From: Serilophus lunatus
Taxonomy: Eukaryota; Chordata; Aves; Passeriformes; Eurylaimidae
DNA: 64,000 nucleotides
NCBI GenBank assembly: GCA_013399895.1
Contig: VXBA01001184.1
Location: 248,001 to 312,000, forward strand
Direction: 5' to 3'
The first letter of the stretch is position 1; each line of letters starts with the position of its first letter. This document shows, piece after piece, positions 49,601 to 61,230 of this stretch. Under the pieces are notes generated by a model, which worked only from the letters and a program-made list of their open reading frames with translations, ran no database searches and was not told where the DNA came from. The position numbers and the translations under genes were made by a program.

Positions 49601-52600
49601 TATCAAGTTGGAAAAGATTATTGACTGAACATATGGTCAAAGCCTATAAAAACATGACTGGAATAGAGACTGACCTCTGGTTCTTCCACTGTGAACTACT
49701 TACTTGCTCTGAAAGACAGAGGAAATGCTCCATCAGACACCAGACTGGCTGCAGAACTTGCACAGACTACTGAGAGAGTGAAAAGTTTCCATCTGTTTGG
49801 AACAGACCAGGCATGGGAAGCAAAACTACCAAGGGTTATTAATACCATTAAAACCATCTGTGATCATAGAAATTCCTGGATTGCAAACTGCTAGAAGCAA
49901 GGAGAGGATTTTGAGGAAGTACCACTATGTGTCTTCTGGTTTCACATCCTCTCTGGTGTATCTGCTTTTGACCCTTGGAGACAGGCTGTCAAGGGACAGG
50001 CTGTGGGACTGCTCCAGGATGCTATTTCGTACTGAGAGAATCGAACAAGCACACTATGTATATCCACTCTTCAGTGAGGTAAAACATAGTAAATCAATTC
50101 TAATACGACTAACTGATATAAAATTATATGTGCTAAAAAGTAGTTCTCTTCACGGCCTTGAAACTTTCCCCATGCACAAAATTCCATCCCCACAAAAAAA
50201 TTCGGATGAAACAAATTCTGTGTCTGAAGTCCTTAACTGGAAGACATGGGGCAATTCTGTGTTACAAAGAAGAACTAAAGCTCTGGTCAGCTCTTTCAGC
50301 ATGAATTAGTTTTATCTTTTGTGCACCCAGGTGGGAGCAGGCAAAATAAATACAATGACAGCAAAACAAGACCCATACCATGCCTCCTTGCTTCATTTCT
50401 AGGGATAGACTCACTAGCAATATATGGGCATGATGTCACATAAAATACATAAATTCAGTTCTCAACATTCATAAATCATTGCCACAAGCCTGAAGACCAA
50501 TACAAAAAAATTGAGAAAAATATGAGTAACAGCAAAACAATAAATGCCTCCTGATTTATTGACTGAGGATTCTTGACGCAGATCAAAAAAGATGAATTCA
50601 AAGTCAAGACCAATGGAGTAAGTTCAGGGTAACAAAAAGGCACCAAGACTCTTCCCATTAAGCACTGCTAAGCTCACATTCCAAATTCAACTCCTTGGTC
50701 TTTGCTTTGGCTTCTCCTTGCTTTCATGCAGATTTTATCTGAGATTTAATTAGGAATTATTAGGAAAGTTATAGTAGGAACATGATGCTAAGGTATACAG
50801 TGATGTTTTCACTGGGATCAATGAATCACTATTTTTCTGAAAAATGGATCCCTTATTTTTTTTCACAATAAATTGATTATTCTCATCATCGACCCTATAT
50901 CCTCTTCTCAAATGCAAACATCTTTGAAATAAAATATGTTGCTTTGTGGTGTAAGACCTTCTCACAACAGTCCTCAGAAACCTAAAAAACATAGGCACCA
51001 AGTATGCAGAGAAGCATTTCAGCAGTAGCTACGGCCTCAGGAAGCTCAAAAAGGACGCAGTATGGAAAAGGGGAGAGTCAATGACCTCAGGCTACTTTGT
51101 AGCAACTGGACTCTGCTTGTACAGGAAAATCCACTGGCCTTTAGAATGTCCATGGTTTAAATTGCCAGTCTTTACGGGTCAGATCTCTGTGATGAAATGA
51201 GAAAATGGTTATTTCAGAAGAGCACTGAAGTCCTCAGTCACCTCGGAGTCACAGCACTGCAGAGTGGGAAGGAAATGTAAATATACATACAAGATAATAA
51301 TTGGTATTTCAGCCAACCCATATGCATTTTCCATTAACTCTCAGCATGTTCAAAATTCTGTATAATACTCCCGGTGGCCTCTGGATAACATTCTGTCTGT
51401 TAGCTCCCCTTTTAGGACTCTTATTTTCCTGTGGTTTAAGGTTCTCTGCCAAAGCTGATCTTGATTTATATGTATTATTTCCCACCAACAGAGGGGCTGC
51501 TGCTGCTCTGGTCCATCAGGTTCACACACAGTATGCCATCGATGACAGAAATTTGCCTCAAACCACAAAGTGTCTCTGTTAATGAGCAGAGTTTTCATAA
51601 ATTTCTATTGAAGATTTAACTAGTTGTTTGTTTTTATAAATCAGGAGATTAGATAACAGATAACAGATGCCGATTTTGTCAATTTTATCCTTCCTGCTCT
51701 ATGTTACATTGTTTATTATTTCTTTATAAGACCAATAATTGGTTCAGCAGCAGAACTGAACTGAGTCTAGTTAACACTATGTTTGCGTGATATCAAGGAT
51801 AGAATGATTTGGAATGCCAAGAAAAATCTGTTTATACTACTTGGACAATTTCCTACCCAAAATATGCTTTACAAGAGATTATTAATGAAATGTTTCTGAC
51901 TCATCTCATAAAAATATAAAGCCTTCCACAAGCTCTTCACCAAGTTCTCAGGAAAAGGTGTATTAGTGAGATGCACTGAGTCCTTGCTTTTTAATTTATG
52001 TGAGAATTTAGATTGGGAGTTGAAAGAGGACTCACAATGAACCAAACATCTCTTATTACATGAACCAGAAAATTAATTATTTCAAGAGCTGAACAATCAT
52101 TCCATGACCGTAGTGCATACATACTGCCAATCATAAATAAGTAGAAGAAATCTAAAATTTAGAATATCATGGTAATTTATGAAATGGTAACAACAATGTG
52201 TTTTGGAACACGTGCCCAGCCCATTTAATACCTCTATTCTTCAGATGCAAGGACATAATATTCTTAGTATTCTTCTGTCCTTATTTTCAATTGTTAGAAA
52301 ACAATAAAATTATATTTTCTGAAGAGTTCCTTCTTCATAGCTTTTTCTCCATAATACAGTTTTGGATAAAAAAAGTGGTTTGAGAAATGCTTTTGCTAGA
52401 CAGGCTCACACCTAGAAATAAATGTCTGTACCTAAAGAATGAAATCAAAGCCCAGAGGAAGAAATGACTCTCACTCTGGAGGACAAAGCTAGAGTAAGAG
52501 TCGTCTCTCACCAGCAGAGGGGCATGACCTCAAACCCGAGTAACTCCCAACCTGGCTGTCTCATAGCGTTATGATATGTCAATCTTTTCAGGGTCAATGA

Positions 52601-53509
52601 CTGGCAATAACATCCTAAGAATTCTCTAGTTTCCTAACTGTCTCTGACACTTATGAATAAATATCTCCTTGTCTAACCTTGCCACATTTATGAAGAATAT
52701 AGGCTGCAGGAGAGTGCATTAAAGGTTCTGGACACTCAGTTTTGAACACAAAAAGAAAACATATCATATGATCTAAGTGCAGTTCATTAATGAGGTGACC
52801 AGCCGGCTGTAATCAGATTTGCTTCTTGCAATATGCTCACAATAAAATCATTGATTTTTCTAATAATCTCTTATTAGCCAATCTCAAGAATCCATCTTCA
52901 GACTTCACTTTTCAAACGCATCACTTGCAGCAAAAAAGGTCTCCTGAGAATATTTTTTTCTCAGTTCCTCTGAGTTCCCGTCCCACTGCTTTGATCTTTA
53001 TTACATCAAATTGTTTGCAGGATTCTTACAGGAGTTTTGTGGAGGTTTGACTACAGTCTTTTCATAATTATTCTGCTCTGTATTTTGTCTCCAGGTTACA
53101 TTATTCATAGCTGCACGTTCCACTACCATTCCTCAGCTACCATTGATGAATCACAGTCTCACGTGTTCATTACAAACCTGTAGCTTGTCCAAACTTTCTA
53201 CGAGTGACTGACAATCGGCGCAGTTTCAGTGCCTGAAATCAAACTCAAACTTCCCTCTTCCCAACAAAACAAAAGAAAAAAGCCCAAACCTGGACAAAAG
53301 ACAGACTCGGGGCAGTATCCTGAGACAACTTTCCATTGTCCCCAGTGACACTGGTCTATTCATCACTTGTACATCATCGGATATATTTATGTTATGGAGC
53401 TGAGCAAACCTTTTATTTAAGCTGTTTGCACAGCTCCTGCATCAACACGGTGTCTGATGCTGGTATGACAACACGTGTAGCATCAACAGCCCGGAATCAT
53501 CAGCATCAT

Positions 53510-53800
53510 CCGGCTGCCAGCGCTCTTGGCTGAGTCCGGGGGATGCAGCACGCTCGGGGACCGGCACAAGGATCGGCGCCTCGCACGGGCAGCTCCTCCA
53601 GGGAAAGCCCGTACGTTTCATTTCTGAACAAACACTGGTATATCGGACTAGTTCACCCCAGGAACGCAGTTCTGGGAAGCAAAGCAAGCGCTGCCGAGGC
53701 CGGGCAGGGATCGGGGGCTGCGGGAGCGCCCTAAGGTGCCGCCCGCGCTCCTCCGGCGCCATCTGCCGGCAGAGCCCACGGGCACCGCCGCTCCCCGGCG
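53510..53800. promoter_or_regulatory. CpG island inside the long intron
   Basis: By eye about 31 CpG dinucleotides in about 290 bp, with G+C around two thirds, in a window where CpG is otherwise rare and G+C is low. The edges are abrupt: AT-rich DNA resumes at about 53811. Such islands in vertebrates usually mark a promoter or a germline-unmethylated element. On the minus strand the word CAGATGGCGCC (near 53758-53768) resembles a YY1-type ATGGCG site and contains an ATG. It could be an alternative or internal promoter of the minus-strand gene, a promoter of a non-coding RNA, or an intronic enhancer-like island. No repeat explains it. Confidence 0.65.
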
Positions 53801-53810
53801 GGCAGCAAAT

Positions 53811-54066
53811 CATCTGAATTATAATTAAAATAATGATGACAATAGTAAAAATAACAGCCATCAACCCAGAATCAGGCCAGAGCAAGAACTGAATCTCCAT
53901 GGCCACCCCATGCGCGCCCTGTGTGCGGTTTTCTCTCACTAATGTAACCTGAATGAATCATAAAGAATCTTTCTGTTCCCTCAAATCAAAATTTCTGCAT
54001 TAAGCAGTGTTTAAAGGTAAAATAACAACTCTGGTGCCGGCTGTTCCAGCAAAATATCACCGTGGG
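53811..54066. other. unique sequence flanking the CpG island
   Basis: AT-rich, with a further short CpG cluster (GCGCGCCC) at about 53912. On the minus strand this side encodes a hydrophobic stretch discussed in findings. Confidence 0.4.
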
Positions 54067-54228
54067 GCTGGTGAGGCACTGAAACAGGTTGCTCAGAGAT
54101 GTTGTGGGCGCTCCAACCCCAGCAGTGTTCAAGCCCAGGCTGGATGGGGTTCTGAGAAACCTGGTCTAGTGGACGGTGTCTCATCTTTAAAGTCCCTTCC
54201 AACTCAAAATATTTTATGATTCTATGAA
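54067..54228 (+). mobile_element. CR1 3'-end fragment
   Basis: GCTGGTGAGGCACTGAAACA, GGTTGCTCAGAGATGTTGTG, 'gtgttcaagcccaggctgg', 'aacctggtctagtgga', 'aaagtcccttccaact' and the tail TTTTATGATTCTATGA. Sense orientation, well preserved, with a short deletion before the 'tctttaaagtc' block. Confidence 0.93.
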
Positions 54229-56157
54229 AATGTGTGGCCAAAGCTTCATATCCTCATGCTGTCGCAGCTAGGAGAGGGCAGCTGCCTTTGCTCGTGCTGG
54301 AGGGGAATGGAAAAACAGCCCAGACACTGCTACTGGAGAGGGAGAAACAAAGACTAGAAACAGCAATTCAAATTGCTCAGAAAATCTCTAACAATAATAA
54401 ACAAGAATTTCTGGACAGTAACATTAGCAAAGCATCATGTCCCTCCATAAGCAGTGAAATCAAGACAAATCACTGCTATATGATTTCTTAAAACACATAC
54501 TAATTATGCTTACTGATGTGCTCTAATTGAAATATGGTTTTATAACTTGTTCAAATAGCATCAGTTAGAACTTTTCACTTAAAAAGGAAAATTCAGCTGT
54601 AATGCCTTTATTTTTAAATCTAAAATGTAATTCTCAATTTTATACATTAACTTATAATTGAGAATTATAATTTATTACAGAAGTGATACTATGAGTGAAA
54701 ATACAATTTAGAATTATTTCTTTTTTCATATATAGAAATGAAAGTCCTTAAGTACCTATTCCATTAAGGAACACCAGGAGCAACTTAAAAATCCTATCAT
54801 AATTTTATTTTCAATTTTATTACTCTTTTGTGAATTTTTTTTCCTTCTCTCTAGGAGGCTTTATTACTACCAGACTCTCAGTGCAGATTTTATTTTACAT
54901 CTGTTTTTAGGTAAGCACTTCAACATTTATGCCTGATTTCTCTCCATCTGGTAGGAAAAGAATGTTCTGATTTCTGCATTATGAATAAGCAGCCGTAACA
55001 CTTTTCAGTGTTTATTCCTCATACCACAAGTATAGATCAGTGATAGAGTAAAACTCATCCAGTCATCCCTTTCATTACCCAGCAGTAATTACAGCATTTA
55101 TTTTAGCACTTAAAACTCAACGTCATGCAAATATTCTATTCTCATTGGGATTTAAGACCATAATAAGACTTCTGGATATTATTAATATATTATAAAAGAA
55201 ATCATACTCTTATCATTATTAAATATATAACATTTTTAATAGTCACTGCGAGCAATGAAGAGTATGTGCATTTTAAGCAGTAGCTTAAAGTTACTTTAAG
55301 CAGTAAACTGAGAACACTGTGAGTTTAATGTTGCACATTGAGTTGATTTTTACTCCTATATTTAAGCCTACAACAGGAGAGCATCCTGGACAGCACAGTT
55401 TCGTACATCATTTTTTTCCCAGGCTGGACACTTTGACTTGGCTGAAGTACTGTTGCCCAGAGTATTCTGGCAAAGCTCTTTGCACTGTCACACCCCACTC
55501 AACCAGACACAGAGCCACCAGCTTGTGTTTGCTGTGAAAAAGAGTTGGAAAAACATGATACTCACACTTTTAACTAACTGGGCCAGTTGTAAAACTAGTA
55601 TAAATAACCACCTCCACTGCTGGTAATACTGTTAGCTCAATTAGCTATAACTGAAAATTTGGTCCTGGATGTGTTTCTGTGGACAAGGATGAGTGGTTTC
55701 TTTTATAATTCTCTTTTTTAAGTCAAAGGTTCTCTGCAGTCCTATGACATGCACAATGCTGCAGCACACCTGCAACGTTTGGACAAATTCCAGATACATA
55801 CCTATATTATCTCTTTTACTAAAAGGGTTATTGTACTTAAAAAAAACCAACCACAACAACAACCAACCAAAAACCCCAAAAAATCAAACCACCACCAAAA
55901 CAGTTGTAAAAGCTACTGGACCTTTTAAACTGGTGGTATAACCAAAAGCACAAGCAATACCTCCATCAGTTAACACAATTAATTATGAATACACAAGAGT
56001 GAGCGATACAATCTTAATTTGCACAAGTACTACTATCAGAATTTGGGCAGTACACATTAGTGGTTTTACAAGCCAATAGATCACATTACTGGCAGATTAC
56101 ACTGGCATTTCTTTAACACCCTGGTGAGGAAAAAGGCTAAAAGACTAAATATTGTAC
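54229..56157. other. end of the 45-kb minus-strand intron on its 5' side
   Basis: AT-rich, no repeat recognised. It contains a 12-bp perfect inverted repeat at 54628-54667. No exon supported. Confidence 0.45.
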
Positions 56158-56250
56158 CTGTGGCCCAGTCACTTTGTCACCATCATATGGATTTTCTGAA
56201 TTTTCATTTGCAGTGTGAAAAAATTGTGCAAAATTGTTCCACTCAATATC
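56158..56250 (-). CDS. 93-bp internal coding exon of the minus-strand gene
   Basis: On the minus strand: acceptor ATAAATTATTTTTAG, 31 codons in phase 0, donor CAG|GTACAATA. The peptide starts DIEWNNFAQFFHTANENSEN and ends PYDGDKVTGPQ. The other two frames have stops. Composition (Trp, Phe, many Asn, Asp and Glu) is protein-like. It joins the 81-bp exon upstream without a frame break (SVLR-DIEWNN) and, on the downstream side, the 60-bp exon at 11140. The donor is slightly off consensus. I do not recognise the family; the -DGDK- stretch alone is not enough to call an EF hand. Confidence 0.6.
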
Positions 56251-56945
56251 CTAAAAATAATTTATCAATGCTAGGATTGACCTATGTGTTGTAAACATTA
56301 GAGTAAATTTAATGGAAGGAAAATATTTATGAATTAAAATCAAACAATAAATGTTTTACTCAGAGAAGAGTTTTGAAACAAAAGTATATGTTAACTATAT
56401 GCTAAAACTCCTTTTAATTAAGAACTAAACCAACACATATTAAAAGGCACTTCACAACAACTGATAGTACATCAGACAAAATTAGCTGATTATATGGCAT
56501 TAAACAGCAGTGAGGCTGCTCTACTGATCTAAATCTGAATGCTGAACTGCTGAACCCATTTTCTAGGATAAATTTAGCTGTTCTTTCGTGTTCCACTTTC
56601 CTTTGGTACTTGGATCAGTTATGCAGTGTATAATTATACCAGTGCAGTTAGCGCTTTCTATCTGAATGTCTCAACGTGCTTTTCAGACTTAATTACTTTG
56701 GGCTTGGAAATCCTTCATGACGTAGATACTAATAGACACGTGTAATAGAGAAGGAAACAGAGTCAGGGGAGAGGGGAATACCCAAAAAAGTACTGAAATA
56801 GAGCCTCAGTCTCCTGAAATCTATTTTTATTGCCACTTTACTTTTGGAGACATAGGAAAACAAGATGCTCTTCGAGTTCAGATTCTGGACATACTAGGAA
56901 ATACTTTCGTTTTGGCAATGGTAAGTAGCTTGATGCTGACTTTAC

Positions 56946-57026
56946 ACGTAACACACTAAATAATTCTTCACTGTCGTTCCAAGTATTTTCACACATTTGC
57001 ATTCCCAGAAGATGCCTAACAAACAC
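56946..57026 (-). CDS. 81-bp internal coding exon of the minus-strand gene
   Basis: On the minus strand: acceptor GCATGAACTTTTAG with a pyrimidine tract before it, 27 codons, donor CGT|GTAAAGTC. The peptide begins VFVRHLLGMQMCENTWNDSE and continues ELFSVLR. Both ends are phase 0, matching the exons on either side. An alternative acceptor 12 bases downstream (TGTTTGTTAG) would give a shorter exon but a phase that does not match the exon at 58241, so I chose the longer one. Introns are 0.7 kb on the 3' side and 1.2 kb on the 5' side. Probably part of a helical domain; family unknown. Confidence 0.55.
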
Positions 57027-58240
57027 CTAAAAGTTCATGCCTGGAGAAAGGTACAGTGTATCCTTCCCATTTTTTCTAAACACACAGCATTGCTTGGTCG
57101 TAGGAGTCAAGCACATATAAAGAACAGAGGCCAAGCTCCATCTTTTCTCGGCATGAGAGAAAACTCACACCACGCACTTTTGTGTCCTATCTTTTCATTT
57201 TATATGAGATACACTTTTCCTTTTCAAGCTATTTTTCTTAGCAGAAAACAAAAAAAAATAAGGTTTTTTTCTAAAATCTACAAAACTCCCTTCAGCAGTA
57301 GTTTGTTGCTGTAAATGACCAGATACTTAAACAATAAAGAGGAAAAGGTTTTATAAATACCTATATTCTCAAAATACTTCATCAAGAAAACTTAATACAC
57401 TTGAGAGATGGTAAAATCTCTCCAATTTTTCCTAAATTTCCCTATCAGCTGGCTACTTTGAGGTATGAGCATAAGAGAAAATAAATGCCACATGCTGATT
57501 TTGACATATGATGTTTTATCACATTTTTTACCCTGAAGAATTCCTAAAATGTAACATAAACTTAAGAACTAGAGAACCCCCCTCTGTTCAGCCCTAACAG
57601 CTGAGAACAACACCTGTCACTGTTTTAGCACCTTGGTTTATCAGGAGGACTGAAAATTGCCTCTTTCGCACCTGGAGCCTTGACATTGGCTTGTCAAGAT
57701 CACGAAGATGGTTTTATTTTCAAATCTGTTTTTCTGGGCTTCCATGCAGAGGACATGGTTTAAATGCAGAATAGATGCTGCCCATAACTGCCATGCCCAA
57801 GCTTAGGGATGAACTAAACACAGTAACACCTATTAATGCTGCACAGCGCTTGTGTTAACAAGCCCAGCTGAAAGGCAGGGATTATTAGGTGGAAGCCAGG
57901 AACATGAAAGGAAAGGATAGCTGAATAGCAATGTGCTATATTAAATGATAAATCAGCCATGCAGAAAGACAGCAGAGAGGTAAAATGCTCATTAGCATTT
58001 CCCAGACATATCTTGCTTATCTAGGTCACTATAAAGTATTCACTACTTATGTGTTTGCCAAAGCTTTAATTCTTTTTTAATGCCTGGAAACACACAATTT
58101 AGTAAAGTAGTTAATTGGTTGTTAACACATGAGTGACATCATGTGTTGTTCATTTGTACCTACATCGTTCTGTGGTATTAATTGTAAAGACATGCATGCA
58201 ATACAAAGAAAATGAATCCAGAATACATCCTCTTTCTCAC

Positions 58241-58328
58241 CCTGAACAGCACTTGCCTCTGTAAATCGTCTTGCATTTTGCAAGCAGTATGAGCTGTCAC
58301 CAACACAGAATTCATAGAGGTCAGAACA
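58241..58328 (-). CDS. 88-bp internal coding exon of the minus-strand gene
   Basis: On the minus strand: a very strong acceptor (TACTGAATCTTTCCAG) and donor AGG|GTGAGAAAG. Two frames are open across the whole exon. The frame that ends in phase 0 and so fits the next exon reads VLTSMNSVLVTAHTACKMQD then DLQRQVLFR, an amphipathic helix. The other frame is cysteine-rich (CSDLYEFCVGDSSYCLQ) but ends in phase 1 and would meet an early stop in the next exon's frame. I favour the first. It needs two bases from an upstream exon, which I could not identify with confidence. Product unidentified. Confidence 0.57.
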
Positions 58329-61084
58329 CTGGAAAGATTCAGTAGCAGAGAAGAAAAGAAGTGCAATGAGAAGGCTTCCATGGGAGTTGCAGGATATTCC
58401 TCCAGCATTGTTTCTGTAACCCAGGAACACTAACTCCTCCTCCTTGAGTAGAACCATACAATGAGGGCGTACTTGTTTACAAGACCAAGTGCATCGTGAT
58501 GTTCTCAGGCAAGCCCAGCCACCTACTTCCTCTAACTTATAGTTCTAGTGAAAAGTCAGTGGTAGCTCAGAAGAGAAAGCATAGATTTCACAAGCACATT
58601 GCTAAGGGTGTGAAGTCATCTAAGAAGAGCCTTGGAGTGATTATACAGCCATCATTCCAGGTCTGGCTTTCTCTCTGCTATTATTGTTTGTATCAAGTAC
58701 AGATGGTTAACCACTAATTGTTTGGATCCCTGGATTAGCATTTAAATTGCTGAACATAACAGCATTGCAGGAATACACGAAGAGGTATAAGAAAACTGAG
58801 TACACTGAGAGATATCCTCAATTTAGTAGCGCTCAGCTTATTCTTTGACTTCTGTTGTGCATGTATACATATAATGATCCTCCCTTATAGATATGCAAGT
58901 AATTGTCAGAGACAAAGATTAATCTTATTACTTGCTTCCTCTATGTTAGGATGGAGCATTGGGAGGTATACAGAATGCTTAATGATGCATGTGGCATGCA
59001 AGAGAAACTATGTTATTTGCTGGGAAAGACACTGGAGGAAAGAGTGCTCAAGTGACACATGACTGCTTCTCTTTAAAGAATAAAAAGAACAAGTTGGGTT
59101 TTTTCATTTCCTTGTGCACACTTCTTCCCCCAACTAAGAATTCTGCACTAGAAAAATCTGCATTGCTCTAAAATATGTGTTTGAATAATGGGAGTCATAT
59201 ATGAAACAACATAAATTTACATTCTTTTGGCATTCTGGTATCCTATATTTGAGACTGAAGTATAGTTTGTTACAAGCATGGATCAAACGTTGTAAGGAGT
59301 AGTTTGTGCAAATTGTACGTGTTTCAGAACCAGTGAACATTAGCAATAAAAAGTATTTGAAGTAGACACTGCTATATCTCAAATTGTTCACACACTTCTA
59401 AGCACTAAAGATATTTGTGAGTGCAAAGAGCACATTCAGTAGTGACAGAAATAAAACCAGTCTGAACCCTGTATGAAGTCTAGAATGGAATTAGCTACGG
59501 AAGGCAGCTGGTATCTGAGCTGTCCTACAGAACTCTGCCCACATACTCTACAAAATGAGCTGCAGGACCCAGGGAAACTTAACGAGCATCCCTTAAGCCT
59601 GCCCAATTAGACCAGTCTGCAAGGACTATAACAGAGTGTCTCATTTTTTAAAGGAAGGAGCAGAACCTCAGGTAGTATAAATTACTCTTGTCACTTCAAT
59701 TCCACCACCTATTTAAACCAATTTACACCATTTGCCTTAGTGAGCAAAGCAGAAATTGACCTGGGAACGGGTATTATGCTGTACTTGCAGAGTAAAGCCT
59801 CTTCTTCTCATGAAAGAATTGTGTTTATAATGTGTAACCCATTTTGTCTTTGATCTAACTTAGACAGCCTGTGACAGATGTGTTTTTTAAATGTATAATA
59901 GCACTATTCACCATGAAAACCATACCTATATAAGCAACCATCACAGAGCTAGGAGACAATAGATATTTCCCATCTTAAGTAACCGTTTTGTTTAAATACA
60001 CTATTTCCTTGGCAAAATGAAAATCTTCTGATATCTACTCTAAAGTAATTAATACCAGAGTTATACATTTAGAAATTGAATAAATGAAAATTTCCATTGT
60101 GGACAAGTCATGACTTCTAATGCCCACCCAATACAATTTCTGATAGTTCCCATTACAGATCTGTGGAAGCCATCTTATTCAAGCATTTAATCTTGTTTGC
60201 TAGGATAAGTGTAATGAAGTGTTACCACAAGTATAACATCTACTTTCAAGATTACTAACTTGCCTTATCTAAAAGTATTTGTTTTTAAAGAAAAAAAAAG
60301 CAAATTAGTACAGATTGAAAAGGAAAAGAAGATATGTCAAAATGCTTTGAATTTAGAATGAAAATTCTGACTACTATTTCAGTGTAAAATTAATACATTA
60401 ATCCAGAAACACAGGCTAATTATATTATAGACATACCATGATGTTACTTGCTTCCCTTTCCTGATAGACCTGATGAACCTTTCACAGACACATTTTTCTC
60501 CCTGTGCTTGCACTCAACATTGCTATCACTTCACAGCAGGCATATGGAGTAACTGATAGAGTGACTACTGTAAAGAGTTCATTGTCACATTAGATTTCAT
60601 TTCAGTGGTGATCTCAAGCCGTTTCAGTGCTGAGAAGCTTTCCTGTGTCTACAGTTGCACCTAGGCACAAGTATTTAGAAATGCTGGTAAACAGGTACCT
60701 TATATACACAAAAGGCAAAGCACTTTGTACAAGCCAGAAGTATAGATAATAATCCTTTCTATTGCTCTATGATGGAGTGTGAAGACAGAGGAGGCCAGCT
60801 GATGTGGAGCAAAGGATTGAAAAGAGGAAAAGGGAAACAAGAAGAAAAGAAGTACACACCTAGATGTAGATATATGGTCAATGCTATCTCAGAGCTGACA
60901 TGCCCAGACACCAAAAGCCAAGAAGCTGGGGAAAGGCAGAGACAGAGCTATTGCATAGTGCACACACCTTTTGTTATCAGGAGCAGCACTCCCTCTTCCT
61001 GGACTGACACATAAATGCGTACTTTCACTGCTCAGGAGTGGCAGCTTGCCAGCATCCAAAAAGTGAGAGCCTACTGTGTGACAG
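58329..61084. other. upstream intron sequence of the minus-strand gene
   Basis: AT-rich, no named repeat. A 23-bp minus-strand segment at 59926-59948 has an acceptor (TATTGTCTCCTAG) and a GTATGG donor and would fit the phase of the exon at 58241, but it is too short and weak to call. Confidence 0.4.
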
Positions 61085-61230
61085 GAGCACTGGAACAGTC
61101 TTCTTTGGAGGTATTCAAAACCCATCCGGACACAACCCCACGCAACCTGCTCTGGGTGAACCTGCTTTAGCAGGTGCTTGGACTGGATGATCTCAAATGC
61201 CCCTTCCAACTCCAACCATTCTGTGACTCT
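61085..61230 (+). mobile_element. CR1 3'-end fragment
   Basis: GAGCACTGGAACAGTCTTCT, GGAGGTATTCAAAACCCATC, 'caacctgctctgggtgaac', 'ctgctttagcaggtg', TTGGACTGGATGATCTCAAA, 'cccttccaactcc' and the tail ACCATTCTGTGACTCT. This is a different CR1 subfamily 3' end from the copies at 54067 and 63701, with the 'hydrophobic-bulge' TTCAAAACCC block. Confidence 0.93.

Larger units (their letters stand above)
34170..53509. other. long intron sequence, no firm gene or interspersed repeat
   Basis: About 19 kb of AT-rich DNA with no interspersed repeat I can name. Exon-like minus-strand segments occur at 34931-35005 and 38348-38401, and gene-like ORFs at 36784-37059 (minus) and 40231-40467 (plus); see findings. 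An AT-only-like patch lies at 35459-35585 and a 16-base A run at 46616-46631. Other short ORFs (for example 39226-39585, 43777-44061, 46223-46528, 49797-50309) show no recognisable family. Confidence 0.45.

Noticed and set aside
59926..59948. 23-bp minus-strand segment phase-compatible with the exon at 58241
   Set aside because: Donor (GTATGG) and length are too weak without transcript support.
60889..61215. 108-codon minus-strand ORF
   Set aside because: Half of it is antisense to a CR1 tail and it has no splice or start context of note.
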